A stretch of 64,000 nucleotides of DNA. Origin: CAWDDA01 sp963813345 (lineage in GTDB: Bacteria; Acidobacteriota; Blastocatellia; RBC074). Shown piece by piece: positions 55,260 through 63,978 of the stretch. The notes beneath the pieces are model-generated. The model was not told where the DNA came from and searched no databases. It saw nothing but the letters and a program-made list of their open reading frames with translations. The translations under genes were made by a program, and so were the position numbers. Numbering within the stretch: the first letter of the stretch is position 1; each line of letters opens with the position of its first letter. Where the stretch lies: contig CAWEYR010000021.1 in assembly GCA_963813345.1 (NCBI GenBank), positions 119,606 through 183,605 of the forward strand, written 5' to 3'.

Positions 55260-56135
55260 TTGATTCGAAATGCTGTCATACCCGTCGCCGGACTCGGCAC
55301 CAGACTGCTCCCAGCAACCAAATCTCAGCCGAAGGAAATGCTTCCCGTAGGCAAAAAGCCGATCGTTCAGTATGTAGTCGAGGAGCTTCAGCATTCCGGG
55401 CTCGAACGTGTGCTCTTTGTAACCGGGCGAGGCAAGTCGTCGATCGAAGACCACTTCGACGATGATGCCGAGCTCATTCGTCTCCTTCGGGAATCGGGGA
55501 AAGAGGACCTTCTGGGGGAGCTTGAATACGAGCGCCTCGGTCTCCACTTTCTCTATACAAGGCAACGGCGTCAGAAGGGGCTCGGAGATGCAATCCTCTG
55601 CGCCGAACACTTTGCTGGAGACGAGCCCTTCGTCGCAGCTCTCGGTGATTCGATCATCGGGCGCCATCGTCCTTCGAGCATTGTTACCGAGCTTGTGGCA
55701 GCCTTTGAAGCGCGCGAAGCTGAAGTGGCCATAGCCGTTGAGGAAGTGCCGCTCTCTCAGGTTCACCTCTACGGCATCGTCAAACCAGCGACTGCCGGAA
55801 ACATCTTCGACGTTGTTGATCTCATCGAGAAGCCATCGATTGAAGAGGCTCCTGGAAGACTCGCAATCGCGGCGCGTTATGTCTTCGCTCCGTCGATCTT
55901 CGGAGCGATCAGAGAAACTCCCATCGATCATCGTGGAGAACTTCAATTGACCGACGCGATCCGGCTACTGTTAAGACGAGGTGCACGTGTCATTGGAGTC
56001 AAGCTTCAAGCCGGAGAAAAACGATACGACATCGGGAACTTCGAAAGTTATTTCGAGACTTTCGTCGAATTTGCGCTGAGTGATCCCGAGTACGGAGAAA
56101 AGCTGCGGGCCAGAGCGAAGGAGATGCTGAGTTGA
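55260..56135 (+). CDS. galU: UTP-glucose-1-phosphate uridylyltransferase
   Basis: IRNAVIPVAGLGTRLLPATK and SQPKEMLPVGKKPIVQYVVE are the nucleotide-binding blocks of GalU. ALGDSII, LYGIVKPA, DLIEKPS and GELQLTDAIRLLL follow; 291 residues. The enzyme makes UDP-glucose. Start is TTG 55260 with AGGAGAGG ten bases upstream; the open frame further upstream translates repeat R5. Its TGA overlaps the TTG start of the next kinase gene. Confidence 0.93.
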   Translation: MIRNAVIPVAGLGTRLLPATKSQPKEMLPVGKKPIVQYVVEELQHSGLERVLFVTGRGKSSIEDHFDDDAELIRLLRESGKEDLLGELEYERLGLHFLYTRQRRQKGLGDAILCAEHFAGDEPFVAALGDSIIGRHRPSSIVTELVAAFEAREAEVAIAVEEVPLSQVHLYGIVKPATAGNIFDVVDLIEKPSIEEAPGRLAIAARYVFAPSIFGAIRETPIDHRGELQLTDAIRLLLRRGARVIGVKLQAGEKRYDIGNFESYFETFVEFALSDPEYGEKLRARAKEMLS

Positions 56136-57132
56136 GAGTATTCAGGACGCATGCTTTCGCGCGCGCAGGACTTGTCGGCAATCCTTCGGACGGTTATCAC
56201 GGGCGAACCATCAGTCTGATCGTTAGAAACTTTCGCGCGGAGGCAGTGATTTACGATTGGCCCGAGCTCGAGATAATGCCGACCCGCCAGGACCAGTGTC
56301 GCTTCTCGAACCTCGAGGACCTGCTCGCGGACCTGGCGAAGAACGGATACTACGGCGGTATGCGGCTCGTAAAGGCCGCGATCAAGCGCTTCGCTGAGTA
56401 TTGTCAGACGGAAGGCATCGAACTCGCCCCGCGAAATTTTTCTATCCGGTATGACTCGAACATACCGCGCCAGGTAGGACTGGCAGGTTCAAGTGCAATT
56501 GTGACTGCGACCATGCGCGCTCTCTGTCGCTTTTACGACGTCCTGATCAGCGAAGACGTTCTTCCGAGCCTGATACTTTCGGTTGAATCGAAGGAGCTCG
56601 GTATCGCGGCAGGACTGCAGGATCGGGTGGCTCAGGTGTTCGAAGGACTCGTCTACATGGATTTCGACAAGGAGTTCATGGATAAGCACGGACACGGACG
56701 ATACGAGAGGCTTGACCCGGCTTTTTGCCTCCTGTTTTCATTGCATACCAGCAGGACCTTGCGGAGAGCTCGGAAGTCTTTCACAACGACATTCGACGCC
56801 GCTATGAGAGCGGTGAGAGTCAGGTCATTGATGCGATCAGTCGCATCGCTGACCTCGCGCGGCTCGGGCGCGAAGCACTACTCGCCGGGGATTCTGCGGC
56901 GCTTGGAGCATTGATCAATGAGAATTTCGATCTGAGACGCAGCATCTATCGTCTCAATCCAAAGCACGTCGAGATGGTCGAGATCGCTCGCAGTCTGGGC
57001 TTCCCCGCACATTTTGCGGGCTCTGGCGGATCAGTCATCGGTCTTTACGATACCGACGAATCATTCACACAACTGGAGCGCGCATTCGCTAAGCGAAATT
57101 GCCGCGTAATAAAACCAGTGGTCAGTGGTTAG
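56132..57132 (+). CDS. GHMP-superfamily sugar kinase (glucuronokinase-like), one frameshift
   Basis: GLVGNPSDGYHGRTISLI and the ATP-binding GLAGSSAIVTATMRAL are GHMP motifs; FAGSGGSVIGL is motif 3. The frame changes near 56730 at a T5 run; adding one T gives LLPPVFIAYQQDLAESSEVF HND. About 334 residues. TTG start overlaps the galU stop (TTGA), so sugar 1-phosphate made here could feed a UDP-sugar route. Glucuronokinase is a guess from the amino-terminal motif. The last four residues and stop lie in repeat R2 copy e. Confidence 0.83.
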
Positions 57133-57265
57133 TGGGCAGTGGGCAGTGGAGTGGTCAGTGTATGGAGTTCAAGCTTTAGCTTGCTGCTTGCGACCGGATG
57201 TGCGAAGAGCAAGCTAAAGCTTGAACTCCATACACTGACCACTGGCCACTAACCACTGACCACTG
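57116..57265. repeat. Composite repeat R2 (copy e) with CAGTGGTCA flanks
   Basis: A CAGTGGTCAGTGG-type array, TATGGAGTTCAAGCTTTAGC TTGC, a loop, GCAAGCTAAAGCTTGAACTC CATA, and the inverted CACTGACCACTGG array. This is the most complete copy. It spans from the kinase 3' end to just before dprA. Confidence 0.9.
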
Positions 57266-57310
57266 TATAATGCCGCGCGTGCCTCCTCAGCTGAAAGGGG
57301 TACTACATGA

Positions 57311-58436
57311 ATGCGCGCGGATGTCGCTGACTGGGTCGCGCTCAACATGGTTCGTGGAATAGGGCCGCGGACCGCAAATCAACTCATAGATCGATTCGCA
57401 TCACCGGCAGGGGTTTTTGCCTCATCAAGGGCAGACCTTGAACGCGCCGGGCTCAAACCGGAAGCGATAGCGGAGCTTCGCACGTCGGAGATTCTTAACC
57501 GTGCCAACGCTGAGCTGGAGCGCGTTCAATCGCTCGGAACGCGCGTCATCACGCGTGACGAAGCATCTTATCCGCCACTTCTGCGTGAACTGCCCGACCC
57601 ACCGATTGTGCTCTATGTGCGAGGTGACACTTTTGTTGAAGTATGCGCACTTCCCTGTCTTGCAATCGTCGGTTCGCGACGAGCTTCTGTCTATGGTGCA
57701 AATGTTGCAGAGAAGCTCGCACGAGAACTCGCACAGCGCGGCCTGACGATCATCTCAGGACTGGCTCGCGGAATCGATGCTGCTGCGCACCGCGGCGCAG
57801 TCGCGGCAGGCGGAAACACGGTAGCCGTCATCGGAACCGGAATCGATCAGACCTATCCGAAGGAGCACGCGAGGCTTGCCGAGTGAAATCACGAAAGTTG
57901 GAGCTGTGATTTCCGAGTTTCCTCTCGAGACTCCTCCGCTTGCTCAGAACTTTCCTTATCGTAACCGCGTGCTCAGCGGGTTGTGCTTTGGAGTGCTCGT
58001 CGTTGAAGCCGCCGAGTTCAGCGGTTCACTGATCACCGCGCGGCTCGCAGCAGAACAGGGACGCGAAGTATTCTCAGTACCCGGTCAGATCACGTCACCG
58101 AATGCCTTTGGGCCGAACGCACTGATCAGAGATGGCGCCAAGTTAGTGGCGACGTGGCAGGACATCATCGAGGAGCTTCCACACCACGTGAAGGCCAGGA
58201 TTCTGACCGAGGCAGACGCAGAAGCAAAGAAGGCTGCGGAACGCGAAGAACCGGCGCTCAGCGCGGGCGAGCAGGCGACACTCCGCCTGCTGAAGCCGGA
58301 TAATCCGCGCCACATCGATGAAATCATCTCTTCAAGCCGGCTTCCAAGGGCGGATCTGATGAGTGCTTTGCTTGGACTCGAAATGAAGGATAGAATCAAA
58401 GAGCTACCGGGAAAGATGTTTGTTAGAAAGTTGTAG
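57311..58436 (+). CDS. dprA: DNA-processing protein DprA, one frameshift
   Basis: An amino-terminal helix-hairpin-helix (LNMVRGIGPRTANQLIDRFA) leads to the Rossmann fold: LAIVGSRRASVYG, GLTIISGLARGIDAAAHRGA, VAVIGTGIDQTYPKEHARLA. One extra T near 57883 breaks the frame at AEE; after it come ITKVGAVISEFPLETPP, NFPYRNRVLSGL, VVEAAEFSGSLITARLAAEQ and a carboxy-terminal winged helix. About 375 residues. It loads RecA on incoming single-stranded DNA during natural transformation. Confidence 0.94.
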
Positions 58437-58450
58437 CAATTGCCGCAGTA

Positions 58451-59107
58451 ATGTTTCAGTGGATAAAAGAATGGTTTCTGGAAGTCACGCGCCAGATTAT
58501 AGACCTTCCGCTCTATTCCGCAGCGCCAATGATGGTGTTCGTGGGAGCTCTTGATTCGTCTCTGCTCTCGCTTCCCGAAGTCAATGACTACATTACTGTT
58601 GCCCGCGTAGCTCACCTGCCGCACGAGGTTTACTATTTTCCGCTTTTTCCCGCGATCGGGTCGGCGCTTGGATGTTTGGTCCTTTACCGAATAGCGCGCG
58701 GAGGAGAACAGCTCCTCGAACGGCGTTTCAAATCTCACCATCTCGATCGTGTCAAAAGCCTTTACCGTCGATGGGGTATCTTTGCCCTGGCGATACCGGC
58801 TTTGCTTCCCCCTCCAATGCCGTTCAAGATTTTTGTGGCGACCGCTGGTGCGCTGGGCTACCCGATGGGACGCTTCATTCTGGTCATACTGGCGGCGCGC
58901 GCGGTGAGGTACTATTTCTGGGGGATTCTCGCCTTCATTCTACGTGACGAAGTGAAGCAGGTATTCGCCTGGCTGGAACATCATTTCTTTACCGTTCTTG
59001 GTGCGGTTATCGTCGGTGCGTTACTGGCTTTCGCGTTGCATCGACTGTTCCAGGCGATCCGCAACCGGTCGCTCCGGTCTCGCGCGCAGGCTTCTTATTC
59101 TGATTGA
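58451..59107 (+). CDS. VTT/DedA-like membrane protein 1
   Basis: The 218-residue membrane protein has the VTT (SNARE-associated) pattern: an amphipathic re-entrant region (FVGALDSSLLSLPEVNDYIT), a GSALGCLVLYRIARGGEQ segment and the conserved PALLPPPMPFKIFVATAGAL loop. DedA/VTT proteins move lipids such as undecaprenyl phosphate across membranes. Followed after 16 bases by a paralogue. Confidence 0.85.
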   Translation: MFQWIKEWFLEVTRQIIDLPLYSAAPMMVFVGALDSSLLSLPEVNDYITVARVAHLPHEVYYFPLFPAIGSALGCLVLYRIARGGEQLLERRFKSHHLDRVKSLYRRWGIFALAIPALLPPPMPFKIFVATAGALGYPMGRFILVILAARAVRYYFWGILAFILRDEVKQVFAWLEHHFFTVLGAVIVGALLAFALHRLFQAIRNRSLRSRAQASYSD

Positions 59108-59123
59108 TACAGGTCCTCAATTG

Positions 59124-59744
59124 ATGAACGTTCCTTTGCTTGGTATTGGAGGCTTTCTTAAATCCCTTCAAGCGAGTTTGATCGCCTGGGGCGGGCTCGG
59201 CCTCTTCTTTATTGCTCTACTCGACTCTGCTCTGATACCGGTTCCGGGCGGACCGGATGTTGTAGTCATTGCGCTCTCACATCATACGCACTCACTCATG
59301 CCCCTCTACGTCATGATTGCCGTTGCGGGCTCGACGATTGGGTCGTTGTTCCTTTACTGGATAGCTTTCAGAGGCGGCGAAGCTGCGTTAAGCCGATTCA
59401 CACCGGAGAAACGTGCACGCGCGATGCGGTATGTCGATCGCTATGATATGTGGGCTCTTCTGATTGGTGCTGTGCTGCCGCCGCCGTTTCCATTCAAGTT
59501 GCTCGTGCTGTCGGCAGGAGCCTTTCGAATGCGGCTGACGCGCTTTCTGACGGCTCTTGTCCTCGGCCGCGGATTCAGATTCACGGTCGAAGGCCTTGCT
59601 GCCATACGTTACGGCGAGTCGGCAGTTTATATGCTCAAGCGGCACTATCCGGTCATCGGACTTGGCGTTGCAGGCGCGATCGTTGCACTGTTGCTTGCAA
59701 ATTCAATACTCAAGAAACGTCGGCCCGTGAGTGCAGGGATGTAA
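59124..59744 (+). CDS. VTT/DedA-like membrane protein 2
   Basis: From ATG 59124 the protein has 206 residues. FFIALLDSALIPVPGGPDVV, GSTIGSLFLYWIAFRGGEAA and GAVLPPPFPFKLLVLSAGAF parallel those of protein 1, so the two are tandem duplicates that have diverged. A likely inner-membrane lipid transporter, possibly a heteromer with its neighbour. Confidence 0.85.
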   Translation: MNVPLLGIGGFLKSLQASLIAWGGLGLFFIALLDSALIPVPGGPDVVVIALSHHTHSLMPLYVMIAVAGSTIGSLFLYWIAFRGGEAALSRFTPEKRARAMRYVDRYDMWALLIGAVLPPPFPFKLLVLSAGAFRMRLTRFLTALVLGRGFRFTVEGLAAIRYGESAVYMLKRHYPVIGLGVAGAIVALLLANSILKKRRPVSAGM

Positions 59745-59746
59745 CC

Positions 59747-59832
59747 GGGAGCGCCAGGCTCCAGCCTGGCGCGTCATCGTTACCAGGGCTTCCCAATGTA
59801 TTCACACGCCAGGCTGAAGCTGCGCTCCCAGG
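59747..59832. repeat. R4 palindromes at the VTT/oxidase convergence
   Basis: GGGAGCGCCAGGCTCCAGCC TGGCGCG (59747-59773) is a complete hairpin. CACGCCAGGCTGAAGCTGCG CTCCCAGGC (59804-59832) is a second inverted unit, located inside the 3' end of the oxidase gene. Confidence 0.85.
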
Positions 59833-60934
59833 CCCTAATGCCTTCGATCATCTCGCCTACCGATTCTGCAATCGAAAGACATGACGTAAGTCCCGGAGAT
59901 TCCATTCCGATCAAATGAATCACACGGTCGTGAACCGGATCCCGCCCGATGACAAAATCTGCAAAGCTGTGCTCGTTTACAGAACGCAACCTGGACCGCA
60001 ACCCTGAATAGCTGAGCCGGAGGTCTTCGAGTCTCAACGCCGGCACCATCTCCCGGCCGGCCTCGTAGAAGTAGTCAACGTCCAGCCGGTCGTTCTCGTA
60101 GTCATCTTTCGAATTGACATAACGTGAGTTCGGGCCCACCAACAACGCCCCTGTGGTAGTTCGCGTGAAATGCACTCCCAGCCCGTGCCCGGATCGAAGC
60201 GGCAGCGGATAGACGAGGCCATTTATCAGACCGCGACGCGATGGGACTACCTCGGCATACTCACCACGACACGGATAGATCGTGTATTCATCAAAGCCAA
60301 ACAGCGCAGCTACTTCGTCCGCAAACAGACCGGCCGCGTTCACGACTATGCGCGCCTTCACGGTCTCGCGAGGCGTACCGAGATGCACAAGATCATCCTT
60401 CACCTCCGCAGTCAAAAGCGGTGTACCCGGCACGATATGGGCGCCATTGGCTGTAGCGATTTCTTCGAGCACGCGTAGCAGTGCTTCGGCGTCAATGATT
60501 CCAGTCTGAGGTGAGTAGAGAGCGTAAGTGCCCGCTACATTTGGCTCGAGCTTCCTGATGAAATCACTTTCAACAATCTGAAGTCCTTCAACGCCATTCT
60601 CGTCACCGCGTTGCTTTAGAAGATTCAGCTCTGCAAGATCTTCGCCGACGATCAACTTTCCCGTCTTTGAGTGCGGAATTCCGTGAGCACAACAGAACTC
60701 GTAAAGCATTTGAAGGCCACGAACGCAGTGGAAGGCCTTGAGAGAGCCTGGCTCGTAATAGATTCCAGCGTGTATGACGCCACTGTTTCGAGTAGATGAG
60801 CCGAGTCCGAGCCGGTTCCGCGCCTCAATCAGAAATACGTCATCGAACGTCTGTGAAACTTCGGCGGCGATGGCAGTCCCGATCACACCTCCGCCGACAA
60901 TAACAATTCCGGCAATCTCAGAGGGAGTGGCCAT
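59780..60934 (-). CDS. lhgO: FAD-dependent L-2-hydroxyglutarate oxidase-like enzyme
   Basis: The 384-residue protein opens with a Rossmann FAD site (IVIVGGGVIGTAIAAEVSQT). Blocks typical of LhgO/YgaF are GLGSSTRNSGVIHAGIYYEP, HSKTGKLIVG, LYSPQTGIIDAEALL, GLGVHFTRTTTGALLVGPNS and HLIGMESPGLTSCLSIAE. It would oxidise L-2-hydroxyglutarate or a related hydroxyacid at the membrane. The segment AWERSFSLACEYIGKPW at the end is encoded by repeat R4. Confidence 0.88.
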   Translation of the reverse strand: MATPSEIAGIVIVGGGVIGTAIAAEVSQTFDDVFLIEARNRLGLGSSTRNSGVIHAGIYYEPGSLKAFHCVRGLQMLYEFCCAHGIPHSKTGKLIVGEDLAELNLLKQRGDENGVEGLQIVESDFIRKLEPNVAGTYALYSPQTGIIDAEALLRVLEEIATANGAHIVPGTPLLTAEVKDDLVHLGTPRETVKARIVVNAAGLFADEVAALFGFDEYTIYPCRGEYAEVVPSRRGLINGLVYPLPLRSGHGLGVHFTRTTTGALLVGPNSRYVNSKDDYENDRLDVDYFYEAGREMVPALRLEDLRLSYSGLRSRLRSVNEHSFADFVIGRDPVHDRVIHLIGMESPGLTSCLSIAESVGEMIEGIRAWERSFSLACEYIGKPW

Positions 60935-61115
60935 GTTGGGAGGGAATCGATGAGTGAACTATTGAACGCGTGAACGAACGAATGACGAGGCTTCCACGCA
61001 GCCGTGACGACAGCGTCATTTGAACCTGCCTGTGACAGGTGGGTGACCTAAGCCCTGCGGCCTGTGGCTTCTCGCGCTGTGGCGAGCATGCCTGCCGGCA
61101 GATCGATGCGTCGGC

Positions 61116-61146
<31 letters not shown>

Positions 61147-61216
61147 AAACTGCCGCACACTAACTTGGCAGAAGCCTCGACCTGACAGCGATACTAGCCC
61201 ACTCGTTCGAGCAGGG

Positions 61217-62299
61217 TCAAGATCCATTTCCGTCGCGTTTTATTCGCGCTCTTTCCTTCGCCATTTTCGTAAGCTTCTTCCATTTCTGGCGATTCAACCG
61301 TCTTGCCAGATCGTTGTGGCGAACTTCGAACGACCGAATCTCCCGTTGAAGTTTCAAATAGCTTTCGAAGCGTTCACTCTCCAGAGCACCCGATTCGAGC
61401 GATTCGCGAACTGCACAGCCCGGTTCCCTCTCGTGCGTGCAGTTCGAAAAACGGCATGCGAGTGAGATCGTTTCAACGTCCTCGAAAGTCTGATGAAGAC
61501 CTTCGGTTCCTTCCCATAGCTGCAGTTCGCGCATCCCAGGCGTATCGACCACCAGCCCTCCATCGGGAAGCAGAATCAGCTCACGATGTCGCGTGGCGTG
61601 CTGTCCGCGGCCATCGGATTCACGCACGTCCTTTATTTGCTGGCGGTCATACCCGAGAAGATGGTTGATGAGAGTCGACTTGCCCACGCCGGAAGATCCA
61701 AGAAGCGCAACCGTCTCGCCTACCCTCAAGTATGAACGAACACTATCAATGCCCTCTCGAGTTCGAACACTGACGGCGTGAACCGGAACGTCACCTGCAA
61801 CCTCGAGCACGCTTCCGATCGCGCCCGCCACGTCGTCGCAAAGATCCGCCTTACTTAATACGATAACCGGGTCAGCACCACTTTCACCGGCAAGCAGAAG
61901 ATACCGCTCCACGCGACGCACACTGAAATCAGAATTGAGTGATGTCACCACAAAAGCTGTGTCAATGTTTGCGGCAACAATCTGTTGCTCTGTCCGTGCC
62001 CCTGCAACTTTGCGCGAAAACCGGCTGCGGCGAGGGAGCACTGCATGCACCATCGCATGCGACGCTTTTCCGGAGGTCTTGAGCGCAACCCAATCGCCGA
62101 CTGCCGGAAGCTGCTCGCGATCCTGAGCTTCATACCGAAGCTTGCCGGTTATCTTTGCCGGCACTTCGCCGTCGGCGATTTGAACGCGATAGCCGAGATT
62201 GTCTTCAAAGACTACACGACCCGGGATGAAGCCAGCTTTCGCGAATGGAACAAAGGCGTCAGAAAAGAATGGGTTCCACCCGAAGTTTTCAAGAGTCAT
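61217..62299 (-). CDS. rsgA: Ribosome small subunit-dependent GTPase A
   Basis: An OB-fold amino-terminal domain (YRVQIADGEVPAKITGKLR) precedes a circularly permuted GTPase. NSDFSVRRVERYLLLA, VLSKADLCDD (G4), LLGSSGVGKSTLINHLLG (G1) and VVDTPGMRELQLW (G3) appear in that order, followed by a zinc knuckle (CRFSNCTHEREPGC). About 360 residues. It checks late 30S subunit assembly. ATG 62299; an upstream ATG at 62326 is possible. The region 60935-61216 downstream holds nothing I recognise. Confidence 0.95.
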   Translation of the reverse strand: MTLENFGWNPFFSDAFVPFAKAGFIPGRVVFEDNLGYRVQIADGEVPAKITGKLRYEAQDREQLPAVGDWVALKTSGKASHAMVHAVLPRRSRFSRKVAGARTEQQIVAANIDTAFVVTSLNSDFSVRRVERYLLLAGESGADPVIVLSKADLCDDVAGAIGSVLEVAGDVPVHAVSVRTREGIDSVRSYLRVGETVALLGSSGVGKSTLINHLLGYDRQQIKDVRESDGRGQHATRHRELILLPDGGLVVDTPGMRELQLWEGTEGLHQTFEDVETISLACRFSNCTHEREPGCAVRESLESGALESERFESYLKLQREIRSFEVRHNDLARRLNRQKWKKLTKMAKERARIKRDGNGS

Positions 62300-62364
62300 A
62301 GAGTTGCTTCCGTTCGTACTTTCCATGTCAAGTTAACCACGGAGCACAAGGAAGAACACGCAAC

Positions 62365-62638
62365 CTGGGAGCGCTGGTCTCTGACCGGCGCGCGAGTTTG
62401 GCCATTTAGCAGTGATCAACTGACGCCGGAGGCGTCAAGATCGTAGCCAGGGGTTGAGTCTTCGAAACCCCTGGTTGCATTGAGAGAGAGTGTTTGCATC
62501 CCGGAGGGATGCGAGAAACGATCGGTGAAACCTGTCGTCTTTTCTCGCATCCCTCCGGATGCAATTCGTCAATGGAATCGATCCAGGGGTTTCGAAGACT
62601 CAACCCCTGGCTACGTTCTCGCACCGCTCCGCGGTGAT
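62365..62638. repeat. R4 arm plus nested palindrome R5, copy 2
   Basis: CTGGGAGCGCTGGTCTCTGA CCGGCGCG (62365-62392) is an R4 arm resembling that at 49822. It is joined to the second R5 copy (62394-62638), which matches 54932-55178 almost base for base, with small indels. It fills the divergent space between rsgA and the propeller gene. Confidence 0.9.
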
Positions 62639-62658
62639 AGGAATCCGAGGGGCTCGCA

Positions 62659-63918
62659 ATGAAGAATTTGAAGCACACAATCGTACTCGTCGTCGCATCG
62701 ATCGTCGTTTCAGGAACTATCGCTGTCATTGCACAAACGCGCTCTGCAGCTCCCGGATGGCCTGGATTTGGAGGTCCGCAAAGAAACTTCAAGGCGAGCA
62801 CCAGCGGGATTTCGAGCGCGTGGCCTGCGGCCGGACCGCGTCAGCTCTGGAACCGGGCTCTCGGAGCGGGGCATTCGAGCGTCGTGGTTGACCAGGATCG
62901 GCTGTATACGATGTACAGTTCGAACAATCGAGAGTTTGTTGTCTCGATGGATGCCGCCTCGGGAAAGACGGTTTGGGAGCACAGTTATCCCTTTTCGCGG
63001 AGCGGACTCGAACTTGAATTCGGTGATGGACCACATTCAACTCCCCTCGTATCAGGCTCTCTCCTCTTCAGTGTTGGTACATCAGGTCAAATGTTTGCTC
63101 TCGACAAAAAGACAGGCCGCGTTGTCTGGTCGCACGATCTCTGGACCGAGCTTGGCGGCAATCGTAACGGACGGGGTTATGCCTGCAGCCCTCTCGCGTA
63201 TGGCAGTAATGTGATTGTCACGGTAGGCGGGAAAGAGAAACTCCTGGTTGCATTCAATCAGCAGGACGGAAAGATTGCGTGGAGGAATCTCGAACTCTCG
63301 CCATCTCCGTCATCGCCTGTGATTGCAAATATCGCGGGACAGGATCAACTGATCCTTTTCGCCGCCAATGAGATTCTCGGCGCTGACCCGACAAACGGAA
63401 ATCTTCTATGGAGTGTCCCGCATAAAACGGACTACGGCCTCAATATCAGCCTTCCCGTAATAGGAAACGACAATCGAATTTTCATTTCGTCGGCTTACGG
63501 AACTGGAAGCCGCGGGATTGAGCTGACTCGAAACGGAAATCAAACGGTGGCCAAAGAAGTCTGGAAGAACCCGAAGGTCCGTTTTCATTTCGGCACTGCG
63601 ATCAGGGTTGGCGACTTTGTCTACGGTTCAAGCGGTGATTTTGGCCCGGCATTTTTCACCGCCATCAACGCAAAAACGGGCCAGGTAGCGTGGCAGGATC
63701 GTGCACTTCAGAGAGCTTCGTTCGTTTTTGCCGATGGGAAGTTTATCATCGTTGATGAGGATGGAACGCTTGCCCTGGCGACTCCCTTTCCCGCAGGACT
63801 GAATGTAGAAGCAAAGGCGTCAGTGCTCCAGAACCGTGCGTGGACTGGACCGACCCTTGTCGGAACCCGCCTCTACGTCCGCGACCGCCTGAGGATAATA
63901 GCCTTCGACCTGAGTTAG
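62659..63918 (+). CDS. Secreted PQQ-like beta-propeller protein
   Basis: MKNLKHTIVLVVASIVVSGT and IAVIAQ form a signal peptide; the 419-residue protein then shows repeated blades (DAASGKTVWEHSYPF, DKKTGRVVWSHDLW, NQQDGKIAWRNLEL, DPTNGNLLWSVPHK, NAKTGQVAWQDRAL) of the PQQ/outer-membrane-assembly propeller type. No enzyme domain is attached, so it may bind cofactor or act as a scaffold. GAGGGG lies seven bases upstream of ATG 62659, 20 bases after R5. Confidence 0.88.
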   Translation: MKNLKHTIVLVVASIVVSGTIAVIAQTRSAAPGWPGFGGPQRNFKASTSGISSAWPAAGPRQLWNRALGAGHSSVVVDQDRLYTMYSSNNREFVVSMDAASGKTVWEHSYPFSRSGLELEFGDGPHSTPLVSGSLLFSVGTSGQMFALDKKTGRVVWSHDLWTELGGNRNGRGYACSPLAYGSNVIVTVGGKEKLLVAFNQQDGKIAWRNLELSPSPSSPVIANIAGQDQLILFAANEILGADPTNGNLLWSVPHKTDYGLNISLPVIGNDNRIFISSAYGTGSRGIELTRNGNQTVAKEVWKNPKVRFHFGTAIRVGDFVYGSSGDFGPAFFTAINAKTGQVAWQDRALQRASFVFADGKFIIVDEDGTLALATPFPAGLNVEAKASVLQNRAWTGPTLVGTRLYVRDRLRIIAFDLS

Positions 63919-63978
63919 TTTGAACTCGTCTGCAATTGCATTACTATGATTGTATTCACCCTTACGAGGAGAGACACA

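Noticed and set aside
55236..55946. 236-codon open frame on the minus strand
   Set aside because: Antisense to galU, whose conserved motifs are unambiguous.
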